Positions 51,132 through 59,677 of a stretch of 64,000 nucleotides of DNA are shown piece after piece. Below the pieces are notes generated by a model, which had not been told where the DNA came from, searched no databases, and was given only the letters and a program-made list of their open reading frames with translations. Position numbers and translations under genes: made by a program. The DNA comes from an uncultured Flavobacterium sp. (GTDB taxonomy: Bacteria; Bacteroidota; Bacteroidia; Flavobacteriales; Flavobacteriaceae). The stretch covers positions 34,251 to 98,250 of the forward strand of contig NZ_CAMLDD010000022.1 of assembly GCF_946478785.1 (NCBI RefSeq), written 5' to 3'. How positions within the stretch are numbered: the stretch's first letter is position 1; every line of letters begins with the position of its first letter.

Positions 51132-51595
51132 GCCGTTTCGCAAGTAGCATTGTGCAGAACAGGAAAATTACAGGAGTTGGCTATAAAACACAATTGATTG
51201 GCTTTTGTATGCAGCTCTAAAGCTTCCTTAATTTTATCCGGATTTGCAATTGTAACTTTGGGATATAAACGAACTTCAGTAAAACGACCGCTTCCGTCTG
51301 GAGCAACTTCTAGCGTTGCTTCGGCGTTATCTGAATATTCTAAAACTTCGATTCCGTTTTGTGAACACACATATAAGTATGACATCATGTGGCAGGAAAC
51401 CAAACTGCTTAAAAGCAAATCCTCAGGATTGTATAATTCAGGATCGCCTTTGAAAGCTTTCGCTGCCGAAACATTCAAAACTGGTTTTCCTTCGATTTTA
51501 ATTTTGTGGCTTTTGGCGTAGAATCTTTTTGTTGAATTTTCATTTTGATTTGAAGTCCATTTAGCCTCTGCTTTGAATTGATGTTTAGAAATCAT
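51128..51595 (-). CDS. OsmC-family peroxiredoxin-like protein
   Basis: 155 residues. OsmC/Ohr proteins reduce organic hydroperoxides. The two reactive cysteines are in LSSLVSCHMMSYLYVC and the LCFIANSCNFPV motif at the C-terminus. The fold start (MISKHQFKAEAKWT) and GDPELYNPEDLLL loop fit the family. Single-gene unit. Confidence 0.9.
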   Translation of the reverse strand: MISKHQFKAEAKWTSNQNENSTKRFYAKSHKIKIEGKPVLNVSAAKAFKGDPELYNPEDLLLSSLVSCHMMSYLYVCSQNGIEVLEYSDNAEATLEVAPDGSGRFTEVRLYPKVTIANPDKIKEALELHTKANQLCFIANSCNFPVLHNATCETA

Positions 51596-51713
51596 TTTAT
51601 ATTTTTGAGTTTAATAGTTACTAATAACTCTCTAACTGTCTTAATCAAAAAAGATTATGTTACTCAATATTTTCATAAACTATAAAAAATCAAATGCATA
51701 ACTTAATATCTTA

Positions 51714-53612
51714 TTACTCTAGGGTAGTTTGTTCTAATAGGTTCTTGATTCTATCAAAAATAACTTCAAAAGTACTAAAATCAAAGTCTTCTATAAATTT
51801 CCTATCTTTCTCAACTAAATCAGCAAAACTAGCTTTAGTTAATGCTACTGAATTAGTTTGAGCTAAGTCTGATGAATAAAACACTTTTTCATCAATGATT
51901 CCATTTACTGTCACCTTATGTTGAATTTTACTTGTTTTTGTTTGGTAGATGCCATCGATACTATTTCCACTATTGTGAAACTCTTCACCAAGAAATAATC
52001 TTCTTTTATGCATGTCCTGTTTCAATAAGATTTCTTTTGGATAGTAATGTTCTATAGAAATTAGACTACCATACAGATTTTCATTAACTAAAGGAATACA
52101 CATTCCAAAAATGTTATTTGTATATTTTTTAAAAAATTGACCATCACTTTCTATATCATTTACGATTGCTATATCATCTCTGTCAAATATTCCAATAATT
52201 TTTCTTTTTTGATTAACTTTTGAAACCTGCTCTAACAGTGTCCTTAGCTTACTATCTCCCCAATCTCCAATGATATCATAAAACACAACTTCACAGTCAT
52301 TAATATTTAATATTTCTTTTGCTTTCTTAATATGCTGAGCATCGGTTTTTCCTTCTGTTATAATTAGTGGAACGGTACTCCTAACAATTTCCTCATTTAA
52401 TGAATTATACATTTCTTTAAACCTTTCATTTTCTCCCACCATCATATTATATACTTCAATATAAAGTGCATTAGAAGTAGGATCAACTGAAATTCCATTA
52501 TTGTCAAGGTTTATTATTTTAGATCTTTCCTTAACTTCTTCCGCAAGTCCCATGCTCAGAAAAGGGGAATGTGAACTTACTATAAATTGAACATTTGGAA
52601 AAAGACTAAATAATTTCGGCAAAACTTCTTTTTGTAATTTTATATGCAAATGTTTATCTATTTCATCAATCAGCACAATACCTGTTATATCTTGTAAACT
52701 AATATTGTTCCGATATCTATCAGCTTGTTTTAATATTTCTCCAAATAAACAAATCATCGATGATTCACCAGATGAAAGATTAAATATTGTAGGGTATAAT
52801 TGTTCTTCATTTGTTGCATTTATTATTTGTATTCTAGTACTACCATGACCTCGTGGACCAACGCCTAACCTTAATGGCCCAAGGTTTTTTGAAATTAAGG
52901 TTTGGGAAATTAAGTTATTTAAGTTCATAAACATCATATCATCTTGACCTGCCCTATTCATTCTCATGTCTAAAACAATATCCATAATCCAATTAGCTAA
53001 TTGAGGCAAACCCGTAATTACTTCAATTGGATTTAACAAATAATCTGAATAACCTGAAAATTTCTTAAAATCTAAATTAATTTTATATGGTTCATTTAAA
53101 TAGCCTGGTAATTCATATCTGTATGCAGGAAAGTATGTGATAATATTGTTGTTAAATAATTTAATAGCGATTTCTTTATTGAAATTATTTGATACTTTTT
53201 TTACATTACCTACGGCTTTAAGCGAATTAGTAAGTTCATTAAATTGGATTTTATCACTAATTTGAATTGCTAAATTATATTGATCTATAGTACATTCGTT
53301 TCTTACATCTACATAGTCAATTACTCCTTCTGTCGTCCTAAATCTTATATAAAAAAATGATGGTTGATTTGGAATCAGGTTATAAATAGGAGAAGAAACT
53401 CTGTAAAACTGATTTGCTTTTTCTTGAAATTCATTCTCGAAATGTGGCCTCGCCATTTCATGCAAAGCATCAACAATATGGGATAATAAAGTGGTTTTCC
53501 CACTGCCGTTTATTGCTGTTAAGACTGCTATCTCATTTTCTACAAAATCTACTTCCAATTTATCAAATGGTGCTCTATTGACAAAAATAATTTTTTCAAT
53601 GTGTGTTTTCAT
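51714..53612 (-). CDS. OLD-like ATPase-TOPRIM nuclease (putative defence protein)
   Basis: 632 residues. The N-terminal ABC-like ATPase has Walker A NGSGKTTLL (35-43), signature NLSSGESSMICLFGEIL, Walker B GIVLIDEIDKHLHI and the His switch FIVSSHSPFLSMG. The C-terminal part is TOPRIM: LIITEGKTDAQH (catalytic Glu) and IIGIFDRDDIAIV (DxD). This order is the class 1 OLD nuclease layout. Related proteins are the GajA component of Gabija and other anti-phage nucleases. No GajB-like helicase or other partner is next to it, so it would act alone or have a housekeeping role. Confidence 0.85.
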   Translation of the reverse strand: MKTHIEKIIFVNRAPFDKLEVDFVENEIAVLTAINGSGKTTLLSHIVDALHEMARPHFENEFQEKANQFYRVSSPIYNLIPNQPSFFYIRFRTTEGVIDYVDVRNECTIDQYNLAIQISDKIQFNELTNSLKAVGNVKKVSNNFNKEIAIKLFNNNIITYFPAYRYELPGYLNEPYKINLDFKKFSGYSDYLLNPIEVITGLPQLANWIMDIVLDMRMNRAGQDDMMFMNLNNLISQTLISKNLGPLRLGVGPRGHGSTRIQIINATNEEQLYPTIFNLSSGESSMICLFGEILKQADRYRNNISLQDITGIVLIDEIDKHLHIKLQKEVLPKLFSLFPNVQFIVSSHSPFLSMGLAEEVKERSKIINLDNNGISVDPTSNALYIEVYNMMVGENERFKEMYNSLNEEIVRSTVPLIITEGKTDAQHIKKAKEILNINDCEVVFYDIIGDWGDSKLRTLLEQVSKVNQKRKIIGIFDRDDIAIVNDIESDGQFFKKYTNNIFGMCIPLVNENLYGSLISIEHYYPKEILLKQDMHKRRLFLGEEFHNSGNSIDGIYQTKTSKIQHKVTVNGIIDEKVFYSSDLAQTNSVALTKASFADLVEKDRKFIEDFDFSTFEVIFDRIKNLLEQTTLE

Positions 53613-53791
53613 TAATTAAATTTTCTAATTTGTTCCAATTTGCTTATCTTCTAATTCTTTATACTAGAAGTAAGTTTTACTAAATTGAAATAAATAAATT
53701 AAAGAGGTTTATTTTTAATTACATATGTCATCAAATGTAAAAAAGAATTCCACAAAATCAATCAAGTATAAATACCCAAAAACAAGACACA

Positions 53792-53825
53792 AAAAAACCT
53801 CGAGCACAACTTTCGAGGTTTTTGA
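53792..53825 (-). terminator. Terminator of the arabinose operon after galM
   Basis: AAAAAACCTCGA and TCGAGGTTTTT form a perfect 11-bp stem with a 9-base loop. It is 26 bases past the galM stop codon. Confidence 0.85.
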
Positions 53826-53851
53826 AATTAAACTAACAAAACTGATTTAAC

Positions 53852-55033
53852 TTATTTTTTTACAGAAAACTTAAAAGTCGTCTTAGTTTTATAATTTTCG
53901 CCAGGGTTTAAAACTGTCGTTGGAAAGTCTTTCTGGTTAGGAGAATCAGGGTAATGTTGTGTTTCTAAACAAAAAGCTGTTCTGTGCGCATAAGTTCCGC
54001 CGTTACGCATTGGTAGAGTTCCGTCAAGGAAATTACCTGAGTAGAACTGAATTCCAGGCTCGTCTGTAGTCATTTCTAAAACTCTTCCGCTTGCAGGATG
54101 GTAAGCTTTTGCAATAACTGTTTTTCCTTTTTCAGGATTGTTCAAAACCCAGCAATGGTCGTATCCTTTTCCTCTTACTAATTGCTCATCTTTAGCATTG
54201 ATATCTTTACCAATTAATTTTGGTTTTCTGAAATCGAATGGTGTGTTGGTAACATCTTGTAATACTCCTGTTGGAATTAAAGTAGCATCAACCGGAACTA
54301 TTTTATCCGCATTTAAAGTCAATTCGTGATCCAAAATCGTTTTAGAGAAATCACCAGATAAGTTAAAATACGTATGCTGTGTTAAATTGACAACGGTCTT
54401 TTTGTCTGTAGTCGCTTCATAAAGCACTTCCAATTCGTTGTTTTTTGTTAAAGTATACGTTACTATAACCTTTAAATTTCCAGGATAGCCTTCTTCCATA
54501 TCCTTACTTAGATAAGATAATTTCAAAACAGCTGCTTCTCCGGATTTAGCTTCTTCTGCTTTCCAAACTGCCCTGAAAAAACCTTCCGGTCCTCCGTGTA
54601 AAGCATTTGTTTCATTGTTGATCGCTAATTGATATTCTTTACCGTCTAATGTAAATTTACCTTTTGCAATTCGGTTTCCGAAACGTCCGATCAATGCTCC
54701 AAAAAACGGGTTTGGTTTCATGTATTGTTCCAAAGAATTAAATCCGGTAACTACATTTTCAGAAACACCGTCTTTATTTGGCACTTTCAAATCCGTGATA
54801 ATACCACCAAAAGTGATGATATCTACTTCCATTCCGTTTTGGTTTTTCAGCTTGTAGCTTTCAATTTTTTCTCCTTTTGGAGTTGTTCCGTAATCAGATT
54901 TTACAATTGTTACAGAATCTTTTGCTTCTTGAGTTGTGGTTGCATCCATTTTTTTATCGCTTTTACATTGAACAGAAAGTGTTGCCAAACCGATTATAGT
55001 AATTCCGAAAGCACAACGTTTTAATACATTCAT
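53852..55033 (-). CDS. galM: Aldose 1-epimerase (galactose mutarotase-like), lipoprotein
   Basis: 393 residues. The lipobox (MNVLKRCAFGITIIGLATLSVQC, Cys about 23) indicates a periplasm-facing or surface lipoprotein. Catalytic His in NLTQHTYFNLSG and Glu in FCLETQHYPDSPNQ are intact, as is ALIGRFGNRIAKGKF. It interconverts sugar anomers; in this cluster it would prepare arabinose for the isomerase. It is the last gene of the araBDA-galM row. Confidence 0.9.
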   Translation of the reverse strand: MNVLKRCAFGITIIGLATLSVQCKSDKKMDATTTQEAKDSVTIVKSDYGTTPKGEKIESYKLKNQNGMEVDIITFGGIITDLKVPNKDGVSENVVTGFNSLEQYMKPNPFFGALIGRFGNRIAKGKFTLDGKEYQLAINNETNALHGGPEGFFRAVWKAEEAKSGEAAVLKLSYLSKDMEEGYPGNLKVIVTYTLTKNNELEVLYEATTDKKTVVNLTQHTYFNLSGDFSKTILDHELTLNADKIVPVDATLIPTGVLQDVTNTPFDFRKPKLIGKDINAKDEQLVRGKGYDHCWVLNNPEKGKTVIAKAYHPASGRVLEMTTDEPGIQFYSGNFLDGTLPMRNGGTYAHRTAFCLETQHYPDSPNQKDFPTTVLNPGENYKTKTTFKFSVKK

Positions 55034-55071
55034 AAATATTGGTTTTTTTAAGTTAGTAAAGTCATAAAGAC

Positions 55072-55129
55072 GAAAGTCTTAAAGTCAGATAATTCAAAGT
55101 TAATTAAACTTTATGACTTTAAGACTTTC
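55072..55129. repeat. Inverted repeat between galM and araA
   Basis: GAAAGTCTTAAAGTC (55072-55086) and GACTTTAAGACTTTC (55115-55129) are exact complements. It may act as an mRNA-stabilising or partial-termination hairpin. Confidence 0.6.
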
Positions 55130-55143
55130 AACTTTTGACCAGA

Positions 55144-56652
55144 TTACAATCCGTGTTGAAACGTATGGTAGTACGCTTCGTTGGCATTAATTTTATCTTT
55201 AAAATCTCTAATGGTTGTTTTTTCATCAATCACCAATAATTCAATTCCGGCGATATCAGCAAAATCTTCCATGAATTCTGTAGTCACTGCCTGGCTGTAT
55301 ACGGTATGATGTGCTCCTCCTGCCAAAATCCAGGCTGTTGCTGCAATATCCAAGTTTGGCTTGCAATCCCATAAAACTCTTGCAACCGGAAGTTTTGGCA
55401 ATTCAGCCATCGGTTTGATTGCTTCAACTTCGTTCACGATTAAACGGAAACGGTTCCCCATATCCACCAACGAAACATTGATAGCATCACCTGCAGGTGA
55501 ATTAAACACCAAACGGGCAGGATCTTCTTTACCACCAATTCCAAGAGGATGTACTTCGCATGAAGGTTTTCCATCAGCAATAGAAGGACAGATTTCCAAC
55601 ATGTGTGATCCTAAAACATATGATTTTTGAGGTGTAAAATGGTAGGTGTAATCTTCCATGAAAGAAGTTCCTCCTTCAAGACCAACGTTCATTACTTTTA
55701 AAGCACGAACCATTGCAGCAGTTTTCCAGTCGCCTTCTCCACCAAAACCGTAACCGTCAGCCATTAATCTTTGTGTTGCAATTCCAGGTAATTGTTTCCA
55801 AACTCCAAGATTTTCAAACGTATCAGTAAAGGCTCCGAAACCTCCTTCTTCAAGGAAAGCTCTTAATCCTAATTCTATTTTTGCTGCTTCCGCAAGTGAG
55901 CTTCTTTGTGCTCCGCCTTCTTTTAAAGCATCCGTCAAACTATATGATTGTTCGTAAACCGCTAATAAATCATTCAATTCTTTATCCGTAACTTTTTCAA
56001 TATGTTTGGTAACATCAGAAGAATCAAAACCGTTAACCGACATTCCGAAACGAATTTGAGCTTCTACTTTATCACCTTCTGTAACGGCAACTTCACGCAT
56101 ATTGTCTCCAATACGAGCTACTTTCAGGTTCTGAAGTTCGTCCCATCCTAAAGCAACTCTTGTCCAGATTCCTAATTTTTTCTGTACTCTTTCGTCTTCC
56201 CAATGCCCAACAACCACTTTACGTTTTTTGCGCATTCTTGACATGATAAAGCCAAATTCACGATCTCCGTGAGCCGATTGGTTTAAGTTCATGAAATCCA
56301 TATCGATAGATCCCCACGGAATTTCAGCGTTGTATTGTGTGTGTAAATGACATAATGGTTTTTTCAGAATACTTAATCCTCCAATCCACATTTTAGCAGG
56401 AGAGAAAGTATGCATCCAGGCGATGATTCCGATACAGTTTTTAGTGTTGTTTGCCGCTAAACAAACATCTAATATTTGAGATGGAGATTTTACAACATCT
56501 TTATAAACTACTTTTACCGGAATGTTAGATGTTGCATCTAATCCTTTTGCAATTATCTGAGAATGTTCTGCTACTTTTCTTAGTGTTTCTTCACCGTATA
56601 ATTCCTGGCTTCCTACTACAAACCAAACTTCTTTTTGAGAAATGTCAATCAT
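55144..56652 (-). CDS. araA: L-arabinose isomerase
   Basis: 502 residues. It converts L-arabinose to L-ribulose with a divalent metal. Family landmarks: [10 protein letters not shown] at the N-terminus, [15 protein letters not shown], the metal Glu in [17 protein letters not shown], a His in [25 protein letters not shown], and [12 protein letters not shown] near the C-terminus. Length matches the bacterial enzyme. Second enzyme gene from the 3' end of the row. Confidence 0.96.
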   Translation of the reverse strand: MIDISQKEVWFVVGSQELYGEETLRKVAEHSQIIAKGLDATSNIPVKVVYKDVVKSPSQILDVCLAANNTKNCIGIIAWMHTFSPAKMWIGGLSILKKPLCHLHTQYNAEIPWGSIDMDFMNLNQSAHGDREFGFIMSRMRKKRKVVVGHWEDERVQKKLGIWTRVALGWDELQNLKVARIGDNMREVAVTEGDKVEAQIRFGMSVNGFDSSDVTKHIEKVTDKELNDLLAVYEQSYSLTDALKEGGAQRSSLAEAAKIELGLRAFLEEGGFGAFTDTFENLGVWKQLPGIATQRLMADGYGFGGEGDWKTAAMVRALKVMNVGLEGGTSFMEDYTYHFTPQKSYVLGSHMLEICPSIADGKPSCEVHPLGIGGKEDPARLVFNSPAGDAINVSLVDMGNRFRLIVNEVEAIKPMAELPKLPVARVLWDCKPNLDIAATAWILAGGAHHTVYSQAVTTEFMEDFADIAGIELLVIDEKTTIRDFKDKINANEAYYHTFQHGL

Positions 56653-56667
56653 GTTTTTTATTTTGTT

Positions 56668-56836
56668 TCAAGTTTTCCTTGTTTCAAGTTTCAAGTTTCA
56701 AGTTTTGAAATGCGGAAAATCTTTGTTATTTAATTGGTTATTTTTTTGTTTTAGTTTTCTTTGTTTCAAGTTTCAAGTTTCAGTTTTCACGTTCCAATAA
56801 CTTGAAACAAAAAAAACCTGAAACCTGAAACAAGCT
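56668..56836. repeat. GTTTCAAG repeat array between araA and araD
   Basis: The 186-base gap holds two clusters of GTTTCAAG direct repeats (56668-56704 and 56763-56783) with a complementary AACTTGAAAC (56799-56808) and ACCTGAAACCTGAAAC near the end. It can fold into hairpins and resembles the repeat at 39050-39105. Confidence 0.6.
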
Positions 56837-56838
56837 TT

Positions 56839-57540
56839 TTACTGTCCGTAATACGAATCTTTCCCGTGTTTACGGTTGTAATGCTTCTTTATCAATGAAT
56901 CTTTCAGTCTTGGTGCATTCGGGTTTATTTGTAAAGTCAGGTACGCCATTTCGGCTACGACTTCTAAAACTTTGCTGTTGTAAACTGCTTTTGCGGCGTT
57001 TTTACCCCAGGCAAACGGACCGTGATTTCCTATCAAAACCATTTCTACTTCTTCGTACGAAAGGTTTTTTTCTTTAAAACAATCCAAAATCTGAATTCCG
57101 GTATTGTGTTCGTAGTTTCCTTCAATCAGTGCATCTGCCATTGGCGGAGCACACGGAATATCAGCTGTTAAATGGTCTGCATGTGTGGTTCCAAAAATTG
57201 GAATATCACGCTGAGATTGTGCCCAGGCTACAGAATAGGTTGCGTGTGTGTGTGCAACGCCTCCAATGTTTGGCCAGTTTTTGTATAAGTAAGCATGCGT
57301 TTTGGTGTCTGATGACGGACGCATCGTTCCTTCGATAATGTTGTTGTCAAAATCCACAATTACAATATCTTCCGGTTTTAAATCTTCGTAAGGAACACCG
57401 CTTGGTTTTATGGCAAAAACACCATTTTTTCTGTCGACAGCACTTACATTTCCAAAAGTATAAACCACCAGATTCAATGCATTTAACTGCATGTTGGCTT
57501 CGTAACATTCTTGTTTTAAATCTTTATAGAGAGAACTCAT
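56839..57540 (-). CDS. araD: L-ribulose-5-phosphate 4-epimerase
   Basis: 233 residues from ATG 57540. It epimerises L-ribulose-5-phosphate to D-xylulose-5-phosphate. The class II aldolase zinc ligands are in HTHATYSVAWA, and the active site region has GNVSAVDRKNGVFAIKPSGV and IGNHGPFAWGK. The start lies within the last codons of araB (17-base overlap), showing translational coupling; the longer frame to 57576 is an artefact. Confidence 0.95.
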   Translation of the reverse strand: MSSLYKDLKQECYEANMQLNALNLVVYTFGNVSAVDRKNGVFAIKPSGVPYEDLKPEDIVIVDFDNNIIEGTMRPSSDTKTHAYLYKNWPNIGGVAHTHATYSVAWAQSQRDIPIFGTTHADHLTADIPCAPPMADALIEGNYEHNTGIQILDCFKEKNLSYEEVEMVLIGNHGPFAWGKNAAKAVYNSKVLEVVAEMAYLTLQINPNAPRLKDSLIKKHYNRKHGKDSYYGQ

Positions 57541-59215
57541 TTTCTGTAATTTTAATAGATGGATCTGCAAAAGCACTTAATTGGTCGTATGCTAAAAGTA
57601 ATTTGTTGTAAGCAGCCACTTTGTCAAGTTCTGGGGTATATTCACTTTCAAAAGGACTTCCCATTTTTTGGCTTGCTTCAATAACATTTGAATAAATTCC
57701 GGAAGCTACAGCGGCATAAATTGCTGCTCCCAAAGCAGGTGCCTGATCTGATAAGGCTACTTTTATTGGCTTGTTTAAAACGTTAGCCAGAGTCTGCATA
57801 ATAAAAGGAGATTTACGTGCAACACCGCCAATTCCGATAACGCTGTCAATTTTTACTCCTTCTTCTTCAAAACGGTCCACGATTTTTTTAGATCCAAAAC
57901 AAATTGCATTTACCAAAGCTTTAAAAATATGAGGCGCTTTTGATCCTAAAGATAAGTTTGAAATAGCGCTTTTTATTTCCTGATTAGCATCCGGAGTTCT
58001 GCGTCCGTTAATCCAGTCTAAAGCGGTTGGTATACTTTCAGACAACGGAATCTTTTCAGCTTCTTTTGTTAATTCTACAATTAATTTATCGCTGAATTCT
58101 TCTCTTAACTGTTCTTTTTGGGCATCATTTAAAATAGAAGATGAACCTAACAATTGTTCTGTTGGCCACATCAATAATTCTTTGTACCAGGCCAATAAAT
58201 CGCCAAAAGCAGATTGTCCTGCCTCAAGACCAATAAATCCGGGAATCACTGAGCCGTCAACTTGGCCGCAGATTCCGCGAACGGTTTTTGTACCTACTTC
58301 ATCATAAGAACCAACCAAAATATCACAAGTTGAAGTTCCCATAACGCGAACCAAAGTATTTTCGCCAATTTTAGCCCCAACAGCTCCTGAATGTGCGTCG
58401 AAAGTTCCAACAGCTACAACTGTATCGGTTGTAAGTCCTAAACGATCTGCCCATTCTTTGCTTAAATTTCCGGCAACTAAATCAGAAGTATACGTTTCAT
58501 CATATAAATTTCCGCGAAGTGTTGCTAAATAAGGATGTAGTTTTTCTAAAAACTCAACCGGAGGAAGTCCGTTCCAGTCTTCGTGCCACATTGCTTTGTG
58601 ACCCGCTGCGCAACGGCTTCTTTTGAATGTTTTTAAATCTTTATCTTCAATCAATAAATAGGTCATTAAATCGCAGTGCTCCATCCAGGTGTGCGCTGCA
58701 TTTCGAACGGCTTCATCTTCTCTTGCAATGTGCAGTATTTTTGCCCAAAACCATTCTGATGAGTAAATTCCACCAACATATTTTGTTACGTTTTCTCCGC
58801 CCCAGCTTACTGCCAGTTCGTTGATTTCGTTTGCTTCATTTATCGAAGTATGGTCTTTCCACAACACCATCATCGCATTTGGATTCTCTTCAAAACCTTT
58901 TGTCAAAGCCAAAGGAATTCCTTCTTTCGTAACCGGAACCGGAGAAGATCCTGTTGTATCGATACAGATTCCTTTTATTAAAGAAGAATCAACACCACTT
59001 TCCTTTACAACAGTCTGAATCGTAATTTCCAGTCCTTCAATATGATCCAAAGGATGCTGACGAAACTGATTGATCGATGCATCACAGTATTGCTTATTCT
59101 TCCATCTTTTGTAATGAGAAACATTTGATGCCAATTCCTGACCATTTTCAGTATCTATTAACACCGCACGAACAGAATCTGTTCCGTAATCTAATCCTAT
59201 AACGTAATTTTTCAT
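57524..59215 (-). CDS. araB: Ribulokinase
   Basis: 563 residues, FGGY-family kinase. It phosphorylates L-ribulose with ATP. Visible landmarks are DYGTDSVRAVLID (ATP phosphate-binding strand), WKDHTSINEANEIN, the catalytic Asp in GTFDAHSGAVGAKIGE, and GGVARKSPFIMQTLANVLNKPI near the C-terminus. It is the first gene of araB-araD-araA-galM, immediately downstream of a clear promoter and an AraR-type operator. Confidence 0.95.
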   Translation of the reverse strand: MKNYVIGLDYGTDSVRAVLIDTENGQELASNVSHYKRWKNKQYCDASINQFRQHPLDHIEGLEITIQTVVKESGVDSSLIKGICIDTTGSSPVPVTKEGIPLALTKGFEENPNAMMVLWKDHTSINEANEINELAVSWGGENVTKYVGGIYSSEWFWAKILHIAREDEAVRNAAHTWMEHCDLMTYLLIEDKDLKTFKRSRCAAGHKAMWHEDWNGLPPVEFLEKLHPYLATLRGNLYDETYTSDLVAGNLSKEWADRLGLTTDTVVAVGTFDAHSGAVGAKIGENTLVRVMGTSTCDILVGSYDEVGTKTVRGICGQVDGSVIPGFIGLEAGQSAFGDLLAWYKELLMWPTEQLLGSSSILNDAQKEQLREEFSDKLIVELTKEAEKIPLSESIPTALDWINGRRTPDANQEIKSAISNLSLGSKAPHIFKALVNAICFGSKKIVDRFEEEGVKIDSVIGIGGVARKSPFIMQTLANVLNKPIKVALSDQAPALGAAIYAAVASGIYSNVIEASQKMGSPFESEYTPELDKVAAYNKLLLAYDQLSAFADPSIKITENEFSL

Positions 59216-59237
59216 TTAGAAATTCATTTTAATGAGA

Positions 59238-59269
59238 CAAATATAGTATAATTATTTATAAGTGTACAA
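59238..59269 (-). promoter_or_regulatory. Promoter of the araBDA-galM operon
   Basis: On the minus strand TTG (59269-59267), 21 bases, TATATTTG (59245-59238). The ATG at 59215 is about 17 bases past the expected start. The -33 lies inside the palindrome at 59259-59279. Confidence 0.65.
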
Positions 59270-59279
59270 AAAACACTTA
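59259..59279. promoter_or_regulatory. Putative AraR operator at araB
   Basis: TAAGTGT-N7-ACACTTA is a perfect palindrome. It overlaps the -33 element of the araB promoter, so binding would block RNA polymerase. Related sites are upstream of abfA and the regulator gene. Confidence 0.6.
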
Positions 59280-59379
59280 ATTAAAATTAGTCTTCTGTTT
59301 TTTTCAAATAATGCATCAAAACAATGATTTAATTTCAAAACAAAAAACAAACGCCAATTATAGATTCATTCAGTTGCGA

Positions 59380-59658
59380 TTATTTCATTTTTATTTTCAA
59401 AATAGTAGCAGAATAGACAGGGAAATTGTATTGAATTTCGCTGTCCATTCCGCTTAAATCAGTCTTCTTTTAGGCTAATTTTCGTTGGAGATGCAAAAGA
59501 TCTCATCATCGAGCCTATCTCCTTTAAAAATAAGAGCTGTTTCTTTCCCATCCAACCTGACCTCCTTTTAAATCAATTGATAAATTTCATTTTGGCAAGG
59601 CTTTTTCAACGATTCTAACTGCATATAAATAGATTTTATTCTTGTAATCAAGCGCCAT
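59380..59658 (-). pseudogene. Decayed arabinofuranosidase-like C-terminal fragment
   Basis: Fragments in different frames read like one protein's C-terminus: LDYKNKIYLYAVRIVEKALP, then NLSIDLKGG, LDGKETALIFKGDRLDDEIF, SPTKISLKE, and the last frame TDLSGMDSEIQYNFPVYSAT ending at TAA 59380. The order and pattern (LVN-like strand, gDxLDDeN-like turn, PtKI, PYSxTIL ending) recall the C-terminal beta domain of GH51 alpha-L-arabinofuranosidases. Several stops and frameshifts separate the pieces, so it is nonfunctional. Homology is by eye. Confidence 0.5.
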
Positions 59659-59677
59659 CAGAAATAAAAAAAACAAT

